Shown: positions 8,508-18,684, numbered from the stretch's first letter. The stretch: 64,000 nt of DNA from Armatimonadota bacterium (GCA_013178155.1 JABLXH010000004.1:40154-104153), one strand, 5' to 3'. A program made the numbers and translations. The notes: generated from the letters alone by a model not told the origin.

Positions 8508-9884
8508 CTACCTTACGTACCAGGCATTGGTGGTCGCAAACTCCGGCCAAGGCCCGTAGGCCTCGGCGACGACCCAGTTCCCCTGTTTCACCGGGATGTT
8601 CACTGTCACCTGCGGCCCAGGGCCCGCGATGGACTGCGCGACCTGCCCGTTGACGAGGATGTCCAGTCGTTCCAGGGGGCGATTGGCGAACAACTCGGCC
8701 CGGAACACCAGCGCCTGCCGTTCGCCCAGTGTGACCTCTGCGCCCGGATCCGCACCGTCCAACGTAGCCAGCAGCAGCGGTCCGTTCGTGATGAAGCCAC
8801 GCCCTGCCTTCACCGCCGCCATGACCGAATCCGCCGTCGGCGCTCCCCCGCCGAGTTTCAGGTAGGTCCGGTAGGTCCCATGGTGAAGACCCTTCCAGCC
8901 CCACGGCACCAGCACTGCCTCGATGTCCACCAGCTTCACCAGTGGCGCCAGGTCATTGTCGATCTCGGCGACGCGATCTGGCTCCCGCAGCAGACGCCGG
9001 GCCAGCCGGGCCAGACCATCGTGGTTGTCGGAATTGCCCACCACTGGCACCCGGTACCCCTGGCTGAGCGCGCTGTGCCAGGCCTTGCGCCCCTGCACGA
9101 AGTCGCAGATGCCGCCATAGGGCGGCACGCTGCCATTGAGTATCTCCAGGGCGTCATAATCGCGGATCTCCGGGCTGCGGTAGCCCATGCCCGGGACGTT
9201 AGGGTGCGCGACGATGGCCAGGCCGCCCTGGGCGTGGATTTCACGGAAGATGCGACTGATATCGGCCACACCGTGCGAGGTATCGTTTGAGACGGCCTCT
9301 GCGCAGCCTATGCTCAGGAAATGGCCCAGGGCCGTGGTGACCTCCTGACCGCGCAGCGGCAGGAAGTACGGGGTCTGCGTGGCCAGCCACTCAGGGTGCT
9401 GAGCCACGGTCTCGTGGTCGCTCAGGGCAGCGACATGGAGCCCTTCTGCCTGACACATCAGGGCCACTTCCGCCGGACTCTGCTGCCCGTCGCTATAGGT
9501 CGAGTGCATGTGCAGGTCGGCGCCGTAGTAGCCCCGGGCGGGCATATCCACGATGCGCTGCAGCATCAAGGACAGGGCGTCACCGGCCCGGGCCTGCACC
9601 TCGGCGATCGTCCATTCCGGCCCGTGAATGGCGCGGACGGTCAGTTGGCCATCGGGCACTTCGCAGACGAAGCGTCCATCCGCGTCCGTGTAGGCCACAG
9701 TGGAGTCGCGGGTTTCGGGGTTGAAGGCCAGAACGCGAGCACGCAGCCCCTTTCCGGCCAGGTCGGTCAAGGTCCCCTGCAGTTGCCCGGCCCAGGCGCC
9801 AGCGCCACCGGCAAGGACAACGGCGGCCACAGCCAGAGGCGCCAGGAGCTTCACTGATCGCCCACTCTGGCGAGCAAACACCAT
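8508..9884 (-). CDS. Secreted CehA/McbA-like PHP metallohydrolase
   Basis: 458 residues from ATG 9884, chosen because it follows GGGAGA and starts a signal peptide (RSVKLLAPLAVAAVVLAG). Residues about 35-120 form a carboxypeptidase-regulatory-like beta domain (GTLTDLAGKGLRARVLAF). The PHP domain follows from about 135: GADLHMHSTYSDGQQSP gives the HxH pair plus D, AALSDHETV the third cluster, AIVAHPN and VPVVGNSDNHD the later histidine/aspartate ligands. CehA-type members are phosphoesterase-like or ester hydrolases acting outside the cytoplasm. The C-terminal beta sandwich (LVFRAELFANRPLERLDILVNG) is common in this group. Substrate unknown. Its 5' end faces the ABC transporter gene across a short divergent promoter region. 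Confidence 0.8.
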   Translation of the reverse strand: MVFARQSGRSVKLLAPLAVAAVVLAGGAGAWAGQLQGTLTDLAGKGLRARVLAFNPETRDSTVAYTDADGRFVCEVPDGQLTVRAIHGPEWTIAEVQARAGDALSLMLQRIVDMPARGYYGADLHMHSTYSDGQQSPAEVALMCQAEGLHVAALSDHETVAQHPEWLATQTPYFLPLRGQEVTTALGHFLSIGCAEAVSNDTSHGVADISRIFREIHAQGGLAIVAHPNVPGMGYRSPEIRDYDALEILNGSVPPYGGICDFVQGRKAWHSALSQGYRVPVVGNSDNHDGLARLARRLLREPDRVAEIDNDLAPLVKLVDIEAVLVPWGWKGLHHGTYRTYLKLGGGAPTADSVMAAVKAGRGFITNGPLLLATLDGADPGAEVTLGERQALVFRAELFANRPLERLDILVNGQVAQSIAGPGPQVTVNIPVKQGNWVVAEAYGPWPEFATTNAWYVR

Positions 9885-9913
9885 TTGCGGCGTGTCTCCC
9901 TTCGGCCTATAAT
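9885..9913 (+). promoter_or_regulatory. Sigma-70-type promoter for the ABC exporter
   Basis: TTGCGG (9885-9890), 17-base spacer, perfect TATAAT (9908-9913) on the plus strand, about 60 bases before the ABC transporter start. It begins one base from the start codon of the divergent PHP hydrolase, so the two transcription starts must be packed together. Confidence 0.6.
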
Positions 9914-9974
9914 GCGGTAGTGAGAGATGCCGGAGCGCCTCGCAGTGCGCTCCTGATCTGGCTGGTTGCCCGCA

Positions 9975-11795
9975 ATGCCGCTCTTCCTTCGATTCCTGCG
10001 CTTCGCCAAGCCCTACCGGGCCCAGCTCGGCCTCGCTCTGGTGCTTGTCTTCGTCAGCACCGCGCTTACCTTGCCCATGCCTGCCCTGACCGGCCAACTG
10101 GTGGACCAGGTTGGCACCTTCGAGGGCATGCGCAAGATGGCCAGTATCGAGCAGTTGCTCACGCAGCGCGCCGAGGCCATGCGGTTTGTCATCTACATCT
10201 GTCTGGTGATGATGGCGCTGTCAGTCATCGGCGCGGTGATCGGCTACACCCGCCAGATGCTGCTGATGTTCGTCGGCAACCGCGTGGTCTATGACGTTCG
10301 TCGCCAGGTCTTCCGCCACCTGCAGCGGCTGAGCCTGCGGTACTTTGAGTCCCATTCTCACGGTCGTATCATGGCCCGCGTGCTGTACGATGTGGATGCC
10401 ATCCAGCATGTGCTGTCGGGCGGCATCGTGGACATCGTCAGCAATGTCATCACGGTCATCGTCATCATCATTGTGCTCTTCGTGATGAACTGGAAGCTCG
10501 CGCTCTTCGCGGTCGCCGTGTTGCCCCTGTATGTCCTCAACTTCATGGTCTTTCGGGCTCGCATTCGCCAGGCGGCCTCCGAGAGCCGCGAGCAATACCA
10601 CGAGGTCTATTCCACTCTCAGCGAGTCGGTTTCGGGCATCAAGGTCGTTATGTCCTTCACGCGCGAGAGCGCCGAGGCCCGCCGGTTCGTTTCTGAATGT
10701 CGCCAAAGCATCCACCTGAACATGAACACGGGGCGCTGGCAGGCCATCCTGGGCATCGGCGCCAACCTGCTGACCAGCCTGGCTAACGTGGCTGTCCTTT
10801 TCATCGGTGGCCGCGAGGTGCTGATCACGGGCCGCATGACGATCGGCGAACTGATGGCCTTCCGGGTCTACCTGATGCAGCTCTACCAGCCGATCATCGC
10901 CCTCGTTACCATCAATGACACCATCAACTGGGTCATGACGGCCGTGGAGCGCATCTTCGAGACCCTCGATACGGTCCCCGACGTGGAACAGCGGCGTGAT
11001 GCCATCCGCCTGGGCCGGGTCGAGGGCCGCGTGGAGTTTGACAACGTGTCCTTTGCTTACGAGGCCGGAGAGCCGGTGCTGGAGGACATCAGCTTCGTGG
11101 CTGAGCCGGGCACCTCGACGGCGCTGGTGGGGCCCAGTGGTAGCGGTAAGACCACGCTGGTGCACCTCATCCCGCGCTTCTACGACCCCACCGGCGGCCG
11201 CATCCTGGTGGATGGCATTGATCTGCGGGACGTCACGATTGGCAGCCTGCGCGCCAACATCGGCATGGTCATGCAGGAGAGCTTCCTCTTCAGCGGCACC
11301 CTGCGCGAGAACATCAAGTACGGGCAACCTGACGCCACGGATGATGAGGTTGTCCAGGCCGCCATGGCCGCCAACTGCCATGATTTCATCATGGAGTTCC
11401 CCGACGGCTACGAGACCCTCGTTGGCGAGCGCGGCACGCGGCTGTCGGGGGGCCAGCGCCAGCGCATCTCCATCGCGCGCGCCCTCCTGCGCAACCCGCG
11501 CATCCTGATCCTGGACGAGGCCACCAGCGCGCTGGACTCCGAGTCTGAGGCGCTGATTCAGGAGGCCCTCGACAACCTGATGAAGGGCCGCACCACCTTC
11601 ACCATCGCTCACCGCCTGTCCACCGTCATGAACGCGGACACCATTCTGGTGCTGGACCAGGGCAAGATCGTGGAGCGCGGCACCCACGCCGAGCTGGCCA
11701 CCGCCGGCGGTCTGTACGCCCGGTTGTGCGAGGTCCAGTTCAACAAGGCAGCGGAGAAGGTGGCCGAGCACCTGGCCAAGCAGGCGGGGGGATAG
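9975..11795 (+). CDS. ABC exporter, fused permease and ATPase (MsbA-like)
   Basis: 606 residues from ATG 9975; a TTG three codons upstream is an alternative, and an in-frame stop lies just before it. No Shine-Dalgarno is visible for either. Six membrane segments occupy about 1-320, followed by the nucleotide-binding domain with Walker [12 protein letters not shown]-loop [10 protein letters not shown], signature LSGGQRQR, Walker [14 protein letters not shown] and H-loop IAHRLSTV. Half-transporters like this work as homodimers and export lipids, lipid-linked sugars, peptides or drugs across the inner membrane. The sequence alone does not fix the cargo; with an outer membrane indicated elsewhere in the window, an MsbA-type lipid flippase is reasonable. 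Confidence 0.93.
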   Translation: MPLFLRFLRFAKPYRAQLGLALVLVFVSTALTLPMPALTGQLVDQVGTFEGMRKMASIEQLLTQRAEAMRFVIYICLVMMALSVIGAVIGYTRQMLLMFVGNRVVYDVRRQVFRHLQRLSLRYFESHSHGRIMARVLYDVDAIQHVLSGGIVDIVSNVITVIVIIIVLFVMNWKLALFAVAVLPLYVLNFMVFRARIRQAASESREQYHEVYSTLSESVSGIKVVMSFTRESAEARRFVSECRQSIHLNMNTGRWQAILGIGANLLTSLANVAVLFIGGREVLITGRMTIGELMAFRVYLMQLYQPIIALVTINDTINWVMTAVERIFETLDTVPDVEQRRDAIRLGRVEGRVEFDNVSFAYEAGEPVLEDISFVAEPGTSTALVGPSGSGKTTLVHLIPRFYDPTGGRILVDGIDLRDVTIGSLRANIGMVMQESFLFSGTLRENIKYGQPDATDDEVVQAAMAANCHDFIMEFPDGYETLVGERGTRLSGGQRQRISIARALLRNPRILILDEATSALDSESEALIQEALDNLMKGRTTFTIAHRLSTVMNADTILVLDQGKIVERGTHAELATAGGLYARLCEVQFNKAAEKVAEHLAKQAGG

Positions 11796-11933
11796 ACATC
11801 GTGATCGGAGTGGCCGCCCGGGGCAGGGGCCGACAACCAGACCCGGGGCCCCATGGGGCCACCAACTCGTCGACTCTCAGTGCCGGGCCGAATGGGGCCC
11901 CTACCCCATGCGGCCCCTCCAGGAGGGACCACC

Positions 11934-13010
11934 TTGTCAACCATTCGGCTCGGCGTCATCGGCTGCGGGGGCATCACCCGCGCCCACCTGCCCTCGCTGC
12001 GCGGGAGTTCAGACCTCATCAGCCCGGAGCTTCGTGTCTTCGCCGAACAGACCGAACTCCGCGCCGCGTGCGACGTGGATGAGGGGCGCGCCGAGAGCGT
12101 GCGCGCCGAGTACGGCGGCGCCTATGCGACCTCAGACCCGGAGCGCGTGTTCAGCGACCCGGACGTGGATGCGGTGCTCATCACCACCTGGCACGACACC
12201 CATGCCCCCTTCTCGCTGCGGGCGATGGAGTGCGGCAAGCATGTCCTCATCGAGAAGCCGATGGCGATGACACTGCAGGAGTGCGACGACATCCTGGCGG
12301 CCGAGGCGCGCAGCGGCGTGAAATACATGGTCGCCTTCCGTTGCCGGTTCGCCCGGGGCGCCAACGACGTGCACCGCGAGATCCCGAACCCCGACAACAC
12401 CGTGGCCTTCGCGCGGGTCAACTGCGTCTGGCCCGAGGGCATCTGGGCCCAGGACCCGGTGAAGGGCGGCGGCCAGATCCTGTCGCAGGGCTGTCATGTG
12501 GTGGACATGATGTTCTACCTGGCGGGGTCCGAGCCGGAAGCGCTGTGGGCTACGGGCGGTGTCTTCCACCACGACCGCAAGCCGGAGCCCATTGACACTC
12601 TCAATGTTGCCATCCGCTACCGCAACGGCAGTGTGGGGGCCTTCATCGGCGGCGATGGCGGCCAGGCACGCCTGCTGCCGCCGGGAACCTACGCCGCCTG
12701 CCCCTTCTGGGTGCTGGTCACCGACAAGGGGCGCAGCGGCCTGGCCATTGACCACGGTCAGAACGCGCGCTTTGAGACCTGCGTGCCCCCGGGGAAATGG
12801 GTCCCGCCCTACGAGGAGCGCAATTACTCGGCCGAGATCGGGGACGGCAGGGCCAGTGGCATGGCAGACATCCTGCCGACCTTTGCCAGGTCCATCATCC
12901 GCGACGAGACACCACCGGCCACCGCCTACGACGGCGCCCGCACGACCCGCTTCCTGCTCCGCGCCTTCGAGTCCGCCCGGACCGGGAAGCTGATCACCTG
13001 GGACTACTGA
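11934..13010 (+). CDS. Gfo/Idh/MocA family oxidoreductase
   Basis: 358 residues from the TTG at 11934, which sits 5 bases after a strong AGGAGGGA; the open frame extends upstream without coding character. The N-terminal Rossmann fold shows IRLGVIGCGGITRAHLPSL, then CDVDEG, DAVLITTWHDTHAP and the family signature CGKHVLIEKPMAM with the catalytic-region EKP. These enzymes oxidise or reduce sugar or cyclitol hydroxyls with NAD(P). The C-terminal half is the usual alpha/beta substrate domain. It follows the ABC exporter by 138 bases and converges with the DUF4091 gene. It is one of three divergent paralogues in this window. Confidence 0.88.
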   Translation: MSTIRLGVIGCGGITRAHLPSLRGSSDLISPELRVFAEQTELRAACDVDEGRAESVRAEYGGAYATSDPERVFSDPDVDAVLITTWHDTHAPFSLRAMECGKHVLIEKPMAMTLQECDDILAAEARSGVKYMVAFRCRFARGANDVHREIPNPDNTVAFARVNCVWPEGIWAQDPVKGGGQILSQGCHVVDMMFYLAGSEPEALWATGGVFHHDRKPEPIDTLNVAIRYRNGSVGAFIGGDGGQARLLPPGTYAACPFWVLVTDKGRSGLAIDHGQNARFETCVPPGKWVPPYEERNYSAEIGDGRASGMADILPTFARSIIRDETPPATAYDGARTTRFLLRAFESARTGKLITWDY

Positions 13011-13085
13011 GCGAACGCCAGCCGGACGGCCGGGGACGCTGAAGGGCTGGGCTCTTCGGCGTATCCCCACGCACGGTCGCTGCGG

Positions 13086-15842
13086 TCAGCGTGTCAGCTC
13101 CAGGAGCAGCTCGCGCCGGGTGTTCTCCAGTTCCTGCCAGGAGCGGGTGTAGTCCTCCACGCCGCGGACGGCCTGGCGTCCGATGGCCTCCATGCGCGCC
13201 TGCGCTGCCTCGCGGGTGGCGCCCCCAGCCATCAGCTTGTCCCGCACCATGAACAGCAGTTCGCAGTCCTCCAATCCCTCGCGCTCAGCCTCGTAGCGCA
13301 GCGAGCTATTGGCGATGAAGCGTTGGCTGGGCCAGCAGATGTACTGGTCGCCGGGCGACTGGAGGCTCATCAGCGAGATGGACCAGTGGTTCAGCGCCCA
13401 GTGCAGGTAGCCGTCGGTATCCTCCAGAGCGTTCAGCCAGTGCAGCACCCGGGGTTTGATGGCGGCACTGTCAATCATCCGGTTGGGATACTTGCCCTGC
13501 GGCACCCAGGCGATGTAGAACCACACCTCATTCCCAGCCTTCTGGGCCGCACGGAACTGGTCCTTCCACTGCTCGAAGTAGTTGAGCTGCGGCACCCACA
13601 CTTCCAGCGAGCCCTGGAGGTCCGGCACGTGGATGGCGTCAATGCGCCGCAGCCTGGGCGCCGCCGCATGGACGCGCGCTGAGAGCTGCTTGTAGCTCTC
13701 CAGGTTCACCGGGATGGGCTCATCGGCGACATGTACCGTGAACCTGTCCAGCAGTCCCATCTCCTCGATATGCGCCTGTAGGGCGGGCAGCAGGTCCACG
13801 CTGTCCATCTGCGGCAGCGGCTCACCGGTCTCCAGGGAGCGCACCGGGTGGCCATGGGAGCCCATGGTCGGGCACTCCCACTCGCCGGTGGTGCGGGAGC
13901 CAAAGTGGCTGAGACAGAAGAGCTGGTCCACGCCCGCTGCCTGAAAGGTGGCGACAAAGCGGTCAAAGTCGCGGAAGTCATGGACCAGGTTGCCGGCGGC
14001 GTCCCGCCAGGTGCGGGTCAGGCTCCAGGGAACCACGACCACGCGCTGATGGTGGGCGCGCATCAACTCGCCGAGGCGGTAGAGCACGCGCCAGCCGTCG
14101 GCAGAGGTGGTGCTGACGCCGAACTCCTCGCAGGGTGCATCCCACGAGAACCAGTAGACGAAGGGCAGGCGCACGGGGTCGGGCAGGACCACCGGCTCCA
14201 CGCGCAGAGTGAAGCGAAACTCCCGGCGACCCTCGTCGGACTCCACGAAGCCTCGGCCCTGATAGGCTCCGGGTCGGGTGCCAGGAGGCGCGGTGAAGCG
14301 CAGGTAGATGGGCTGGGTCTGGTTGGCAGCGAGGTCGCGGAGGGGCTCATCGCCCAACTCGTCCGGGTAATCCGCCGGCGCGGGCCAGACCAACTCCTCC
14401 GCCGGCGTCGCCCGCGAGTTTCTCTCGAGGTTGACGTACTCAACGAAGTGATACGCGAACCAGCGGGGCGCGATCTCTGCCGCACCGTCTTCGTGCCGCG
14501 CGGCCTCGAAGCTCACCCGCACCCGGTGGAGGTCCTGCTCCGGGCGCAACACGAGCTGACAGCCCTTGGCATGACCGGCCATCAGCCTTAGCTCCCAGCT
14601 CATCTCGGGCGCTGGTGGAGGAGTAGTACCGCGGGCGATGTTGGCCGTCGGCGGGGCCATCCACGTGGCGCAACTTTGCAGTTCATCTTCGGACCAAGCC
14701 ATCTGCACATCCGTCCAGGCCACCTCACCCCGGTTGCCTGCTGCGTCCTCGCAGTAGACGCCGACGCGCGCGTCCTCGGTGCGCAGGGGCAGGTCGAGGC
14801 TCAGCCAGGGCGCGGTGCAGTAGAAGGGGCGAGGCTCGCGGTAGAGGGCGGCGGCGTCCACGGTGCGTAGTACGCGCCCGACCTGGTCCCCCTCGCCGGG
14901 CAGGCAGAAGCTGACCCGGGCCACGTCGGTGTCCAGCACGTGGGGCGACCACGACAGCCGTACCCCGTCGGCCACGCGCTCCGCAGCCAGCCATCCCGGT
15001 CGCGGGGCCTGCCGGTCGCGGACAGTGACGGTGGTCTCGGCGCTCAGCTCCGAGACCGCGCCGTCAGCGTTGACCAGGCGCGCCGCGACGTGGTAAGCGG
15101 TGCCCACGTCCAGGGACTCGATGCGCCCATCGCTGTCTGCCGCGTCCAGCACCGCGCGGGGTATCAGCGGCGTCACCTCGGCCAGCGGTTTCGTCTCGCA
15201 ATAGACCAGGAGCTGCATGGCGCCCCGCGTCAGCCGCTGTGGGTCCCAGGCGACCTGCAGGCAGCCCTCCGCCCCAGCGGGCGTCTCGACGGTGATCTCC
15301 GGAGCCTCTGGCGCCGGCAGGTCCGAGGGCACGCGCACAAACTCCAGGTCATCGAACCACACGGTGCCATGGTTGGGGACAGTGGTGAGCAGGTCGAAAT
15401 GGACGGAGCGAGCCTCATCGGGCGCGGTGACTACCGTCTCAAAGCGCTGCCAGTCCTGGGTGCCAGTGATCGTCGCGGCGCGGTCGCCACTGAGCCACTT
15501 GTCCTCCCGGCTCATCCACTCACACAGTATCCCGGCGTCCCCCGCGTCTAGGCCCTCGCACCTGATCCACCCCGTGACCCGGTACTTGCCAGAGCGGACC
15601 GGGTAGATCTGCATGGCCAGGCCGCGCTTGCCTTGCCCGGCAATCTTGAGGGCCTTGCTGCCGTCGCGTCCCTCGCCCTCAGCCACCGTGATCTGGCTGA
15701 GACCTCCGCCTGGCGGCTGAGCATACCAGTCGTGGCTGATGCTCCAGCCCTGCATCCCCTGCTCAAAGCCAGCGTTGGTCAACAGGTTGCCCGGAGCGCC
15801 CATGGTGAGGACCCCCAGTAGGGCCAGGTATGCAGACATCAT
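13086..15842 (-). CDS. Secreted DUF4091-type glycosidase-like protein
   Basis: 918 residues starting at ATG 15842, 10 bases after GGGAGGAAG. A short signal sequence (SAYLALLGVLTMGAPG) leads into an N-terminal carbohydrate-binding-like sandwich (NLLTNAGFEQGMQGWSIS, about 20-175), two fibronectin/Ig-like stretches (about 185-385), a beta domain (about 400-545), a TIM-barrel-like region (about 550-830) with VHVADEP in the position of a catalytic acid, and a DUF4091 block near the C-terminus (SLRYEAEREGLEDCELLFMV). DUF4091 proteins are associated with glycan degradation in Planctomycetes, Armatimonadota and Bacteroidota. It is 27 bases downstream of another secreted glycosidase-like gene and likely cotranscribed with it. 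Confidence 0.82.
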   Translation of the reverse strand: MMSAYLALLGVLTMGAPGNLLTNAGFEQGMQGWSISHDWYAQPPGGGLSQITVAEGEGRDGSKALKIAGQGKRGLAMQIYPVRSGKYRVTGWIRCEGLDAGDAGILCEWMSREDKWLSGDRAATITGTQDWQRFETVVTAPDEARSVHFDLLTTVPNHGTVWFDDLEFVRVPSDLPAPEAPEITVETPAGAEGCLQVAWDPQRLTRGAMQLLVYCETKPLAEVTPLIPRAVLDAADSDGRIESLDVGTAYHVAARLVNADGAVSELSAETTVTVRDRQAPRPGWLAAERVADGVRLSWSPHVLDTDVARVSFCLPGEGDQVGRVLRTVDAAALYREPRPFYCTAPWLSLDLPLRTEDARVGVYCEDAAGNRGEVAWTDVQMAWSEDELQSCATWMAPPTANIARGTTPPPAPEMSWELRLMAGHAKGCQLVLRPEQDLHRVRVSFEAARHEDGAAEIAPRWFAYHFVEYVNLERNSRATPAEELVWPAPADYPDELGDEPLRDLAANQTQPIYLRFTAPPGTRPGAYQGRGFVESDEGRREFRFTLRVEPVVLPDPVRLPFVYWFSWDAPCEEFGVSTTSADGWRVLYRLGELMRAHHQRVVVVPWSLTRTWRDAAGNLVHDFRDFDRFVATFQAAGVDQLFCLSHFGSRTTGEWECPTMGSHGHPVRSLETGEPLPQMDSVDLLPALQAHIEEMGLLDRFTVHVADEPIPVNLESYKQLSARVHAAAPRLRRIDAIHVPDLQGSLEVWVPQLNYFEQWKDQFRAAQKAGNEVWFYIAWVPQGKYPNRMIDSAAIKPRVLHWLNALEDTDGYLHWALNHWSISLMSLQSPGDQYICWPSQRFIANSSLRYEAEREGLEDCELLFMVRDKLMAGGATREAAQARMEAIGRQAVRGVEDYTRSWQELENTRRELLLELTR

Positions 15843-15869
15843 GCGTCTTCCTCCCGTGCTAAGGTGCGG

Positions 15870-17624
15870 CTACTCCCCGCGGATCCAGTCTATCTCGATC
15901 TTGCTGCCCGGTGCGGCCCCGCCCGTGGTCGGGTCCAGGCGGATGCCGCGAACGGCCTTGCCCTTCCACTGAGCGTGCCTGGCGACCGGGATGCGGTACT
16001 CGTGCCACTCCCCGTCGGGCTGGACCGGGAAGTTGACGTACTTGTCGTCGGAGAACCCGGGGCTTTCGCTCGTCACCCAGAAAAGCTGGCCCTCGGGGTT
16101 GCAGGGCGGCAGTTTCATCCGGACGGCGATAGCCGTGTACTGGTTGGGCTTCAGGCCCAGGTTGCCGCGGACCATAAAGGGATCCTCACCAGTTACCGTC
16201 AGGGTAAGTGTGCCTCCCCGCACGACCGGTTCCGCCAGCGAGTTGAACCCTTCCCAGCCCTCGCGCTGTCCCGCCCTGTCGAACTCGAAGCTGATCTCGC
16301 TGAGTGGCGGCGCCGGCTCGGGACGCTCGAACCTGCCTTCGAGGCGCAACAGCTTGCCGTCACCCCGGTCGAGGCGCAAGCTAAGCTTGCGGCCGTCGAG
16401 GGTCTGGGGCCGCATCGCGCCCGTACTGGGATCCATGAGGCGCACGCCAGTGACATGGGGCCGCACCGTAAGCGTAACGTCAGCGGCCGTCCGGAAGCTT
16501 TGGTTGGCGACGAGCACGTAGGCCGTGCCCCGGGCATCGCGGAACGTGCCCACAACGACCGGCTGCTGGCCGCTGACGCCTACCTCGGCGTCGGCCCCCA
16601 GGACCATGGTTCCGGGCGGCGACCAGTCGTCGGCGCGGTACGGTGGTGCTGTCGGCCATGCCGGGCTGCCGGAAGCCGCAGGCTGGCGCGTGTGGTATAC
16701 CCCCGTGGATTCCAGCCCCAACAGCACCCTCCCCAGTGTCCTGATCTCGGTGTTGAGCTTCTTGACGATGGAGTACAGTCGCGCCGGCCTGCCCTGGGAG
16801 TCCACGATGGCGATCTGGCCCGCCTTCTCCCAGTCCGGGTGGGTCCAGTAGGTGAAGTACATGATTCCCTTCATGCCATAGGCCAGGGAGGTATAGACCT
16901 GCCACCGCATCTCAGCCGCCGTCGGGTCGCGGTAACCCAGGTGGGGCAGCGACAGGATGATGACCCACGGCGGCTTGTCGTGCCGCAGGGCTGCCTCGCG
17001 GATCAGCGCCAGGTTCTCGAACCAGTCAGGGCGCTCGGAATCGTTACTCAGCAGAGCGTAGTGGTCATAGCTCAGGATCACCGGCTTGACGATGGACAGG
17101 AAGGTCTCCAGGTGGTCGGCGTAAGTGGGATTGCCGAGCTGCTCGACGCTGGCGTAGGTCGGAAAGAGGTTGATGTAAGGCAGGTGTCGGGGGTCCAGTC
17201 GCTCCAGTTCCTGGCTGATGAGGCCCAGGTCACGGAAGGAGCGGTAATTGGGCTCATCCTGGATGTAGTAGCCAAACAGCGCCGGGTGATGCCCATAGTC
17301 GGCCACAACCTGCCGGAGTACCTCTCGCCAGTTGTCGGAGGCCAGTGTGCCGAGTTGAGTTCGGCCGTCTATGACCATGGCCTGGATGCCCACCTGCTGG
17401 CAGTAGTCCAGCATCCGGAGGTTACCCTCGCGGCCGTAACCCGTCATGCCGCCGAAGGTGAAACCCGCGTCGGCGACCGTCTGCCAGGTCTCGAGGGTGT
17501 TGGCTTCCGGCGGGGGCCCGTACCAGTAGCCGATGGGGAACTCCTTGGGCTGCCAACGCGTCTGAGCGAGAGCCATCGTGCTTAGCAACAGCGCCGAGAC
17601 GACGATGAGAGTTACCACGCGCAT
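15870..17624 (-). CDS. Secreted TIM-barrel glycosidase-like protein with C-terminal CBM-like domain
   Basis: 584 residues from ATG 17624, which follows GGAGGT and starts a signal peptide (MRVVTLIVVSALLLSTMALA). The barrel (about 25-385) includes ALFGYYIQDEPNY, where DE is in the position of the acid/base residue in DUF4434/GH42-like barrels, and GMKGIMYFTYWTHPDW. A small beta domain follows (about 390-480), then a carbohydrate-binding-like sandwich (about 490-584) ending KIEIDWIRGE. The last module resembles one in the 1307-residue protein at 114-4037, which ends VEVDWVRLL, so the two secreted enzymes may share a glycan target. First gene of a two-gene unit with the DUF4091 protein. Confidence 0.75.
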   Translation of the reverse strand: MRVVTLIVVSALLLSTMALAQTRWQPKEFPIGYWYGPPPEANTLETWQTVADAGFTFGGMTGYGREGNLRMLDYCQQVGIQAMVIDGRTQLGTLASDNWREVLRQVVADYGHHPALFGYYIQDEPNYRSFRDLGLISQELERLDPRHLPYINLFPTYASVEQLGNPTYADHLETFLSIVKPVILSYDHYALLSNDSERPDWFENLALIREAALRHDKPPWVIILSLPHLGYRDPTAAEMRWQVYTSLAYGMKGIMYFTYWTHPDWEKAGQIAIVDSQGRPARLYSIVKKLNTEIRTLGRVLLGLESTGVYHTRQPAASGSPAWPTAPPYRADDWSPPGTMVLGADAEVGVSGQQPVVVGTFRDARGTAYVLVANQSFRTAADVTLTVRPHVTGVRLMDPSTGAMRPQTLDGRKLSLRLDRGDGKLLRLEGRFERPEPAPPLSEISFEFDRAGQREGWEGFNSLAEPVVRGGTLTLTVTGEDPFMVRGNLGLKPNQYTAIAVRMKLPPCNPEGQLFWVTSESPGFSDDKYVNFPVQPDGEWHEYRIPVARHAQWKGKAVRGIRLDPTTGGAAPGSKIEIDWIRGE

Positions 17625-17771
17625 GGTGACCTCCGATGGGATGCATACGCCGACAGCTTCGCCAAATTGCCGGCAACGCCCTGCCGACGCGGGGAGCCTT
17701 GGCGGAAGGAATGGCGGCGCCCCGCGGCCAAGAATCGGGCCGGTCATGCTGTACTCAACGTTGAGGGATTG

Positions 17772-18665
17772 ATGGCGATGAAGCCGGTCCTCTTCTCTGT
17801 CAGCTATGCCGGGCTTTGGGGCCAGGCGCGTCTCGGCCTGCGGGATTTCGTCAGCCATGCCGCCTCACTGGGTTACCCGGCGGTGGAACTCATGGGCAAG
17901 CGCCCCCATTTGAGCCCACTGGACTACGACGAAGAGGCGGTAGAGGCGCTGGCCGAACACTGCCGGCAGTGTGGGGTGGAAATCGCCTGCATCGCCGGCT
18001 ATACGGACTTCAGTGGTGGCGCCGATCGCGCCGAGGTCCCGTTCGTCGAGATGCAGGTCAGCTATGTCCGGGCCCTGGCGCACCTGGCCCGGGCCCTGGA
18101 CTGCCGGCTCGTACGCGTCTTCACCTCTTACGAGCGGGCCGACCTGCCGCTGGCCGCCAACTGGGAGCGCACCGTGAACGCGATCCGCGAATGCTGCGAC
18201 GCGGTCGCGGATTTCGACGTCACCATCGGCATCCAGAACCACCACGACGTGGCGGTGCACAGCAAAGCGTTGCTGGAGATGCTGCACGACATCGGCCGCT
18301 CCAACTGTGCACTGATGTTTGACGCCTGGTCGCCCTGTCTGCGCGGCGAACCAGCCTACGACACGGCCCGCGCCATGGCCCCGTACACCGTTCACACCAC
18401 TTTCGCCGACTACGTTCGACTGCCGCGCTATGAGTACCAACCAGGGCTGGTTAACTATCGCCCCGCCTCCGCCGACCTCGTCCGCGCGGTGCCAATGGGC
18501 GACGGCGACCTGCCCAACGCGGACTTCCTGCGGGGTCTGCGCGACGGCGGATTCGACGGCCAGGTTGCCTACGAGATGTGCTCACCATTGCGCGGCGGGG
18601 GCGACCTGGCCAACCTGGACTTCTGCGCCCGCCGCTTCCTGGAGTGGCTGGGGGCCCAGGGCTGA
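17772..18665 (+). CDS. Sugar phosphate isomerase/epimerase family protein
   Basis: 297 residues from ATG 17772 (GAGGGA lies 3 bases upstream of it and 9 bases upstream of a second ATG at 17778, which could be the true start). TIM-barrel family of xylose-isomerase-like proteins: YPAVELMGKRP, VRVFTSYERA, IGIQNHHDVAV and ALMFDAWSPC carry the acidic and histidine metal ligands; QVAYEMCSPL ends the barrel. Substrate is not predictable. The next gene, the H-cluster sensor kinase, starts 19 bases downstream and is probably on the same transcript. The upstream neighbour is divergent, with 147 bases between starts and no clear promoter. Confidence 0.82.
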   Translation: MAMKPVLFSVSYAGLWGQARLGLRDFVSHAASLGYPAVELMGKRPHLSPLDYDEEAVEALAEHCRQCGVEIACIAGYTDFSGGADRAEVPFVEMQVSYVRALAHLARALDCRLVRVFTSYERADLPLAANWERTVNAIRECCDAVADFDVTIGIQNHHDVAVHSKALLEMLHDIGRSNCALMFDAWSPCLRGEPAYDTARAMAPYTVHTTFADYVRLPRYEYQPGLVNYRPASADLVRAVPMGDGDLPNADFLRGLRDGGFDGQVAYEMCSPLRGGGDLANLDFCARRFLEWLGAQG

Positions 18666-18684
18666 ACCCGGAGAGGAGCCTGGA

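Noticed and set aside
10221..11771. Minus-strand frame opposite the ABC exporter
   Set aside because: The plus strand has all ABC motifs; the antisense translation is H/D/V-rich without recognisable domains.
15864..17585. Long plus-strand open frame opposite the 15870-17624 secreted protein
   Set aside because: The minus-strand frame has a signal peptide, ribosome-binding site and barrel motifs; the plus-strand one has none and is an antisense artefact of G+C-rich codon bias.
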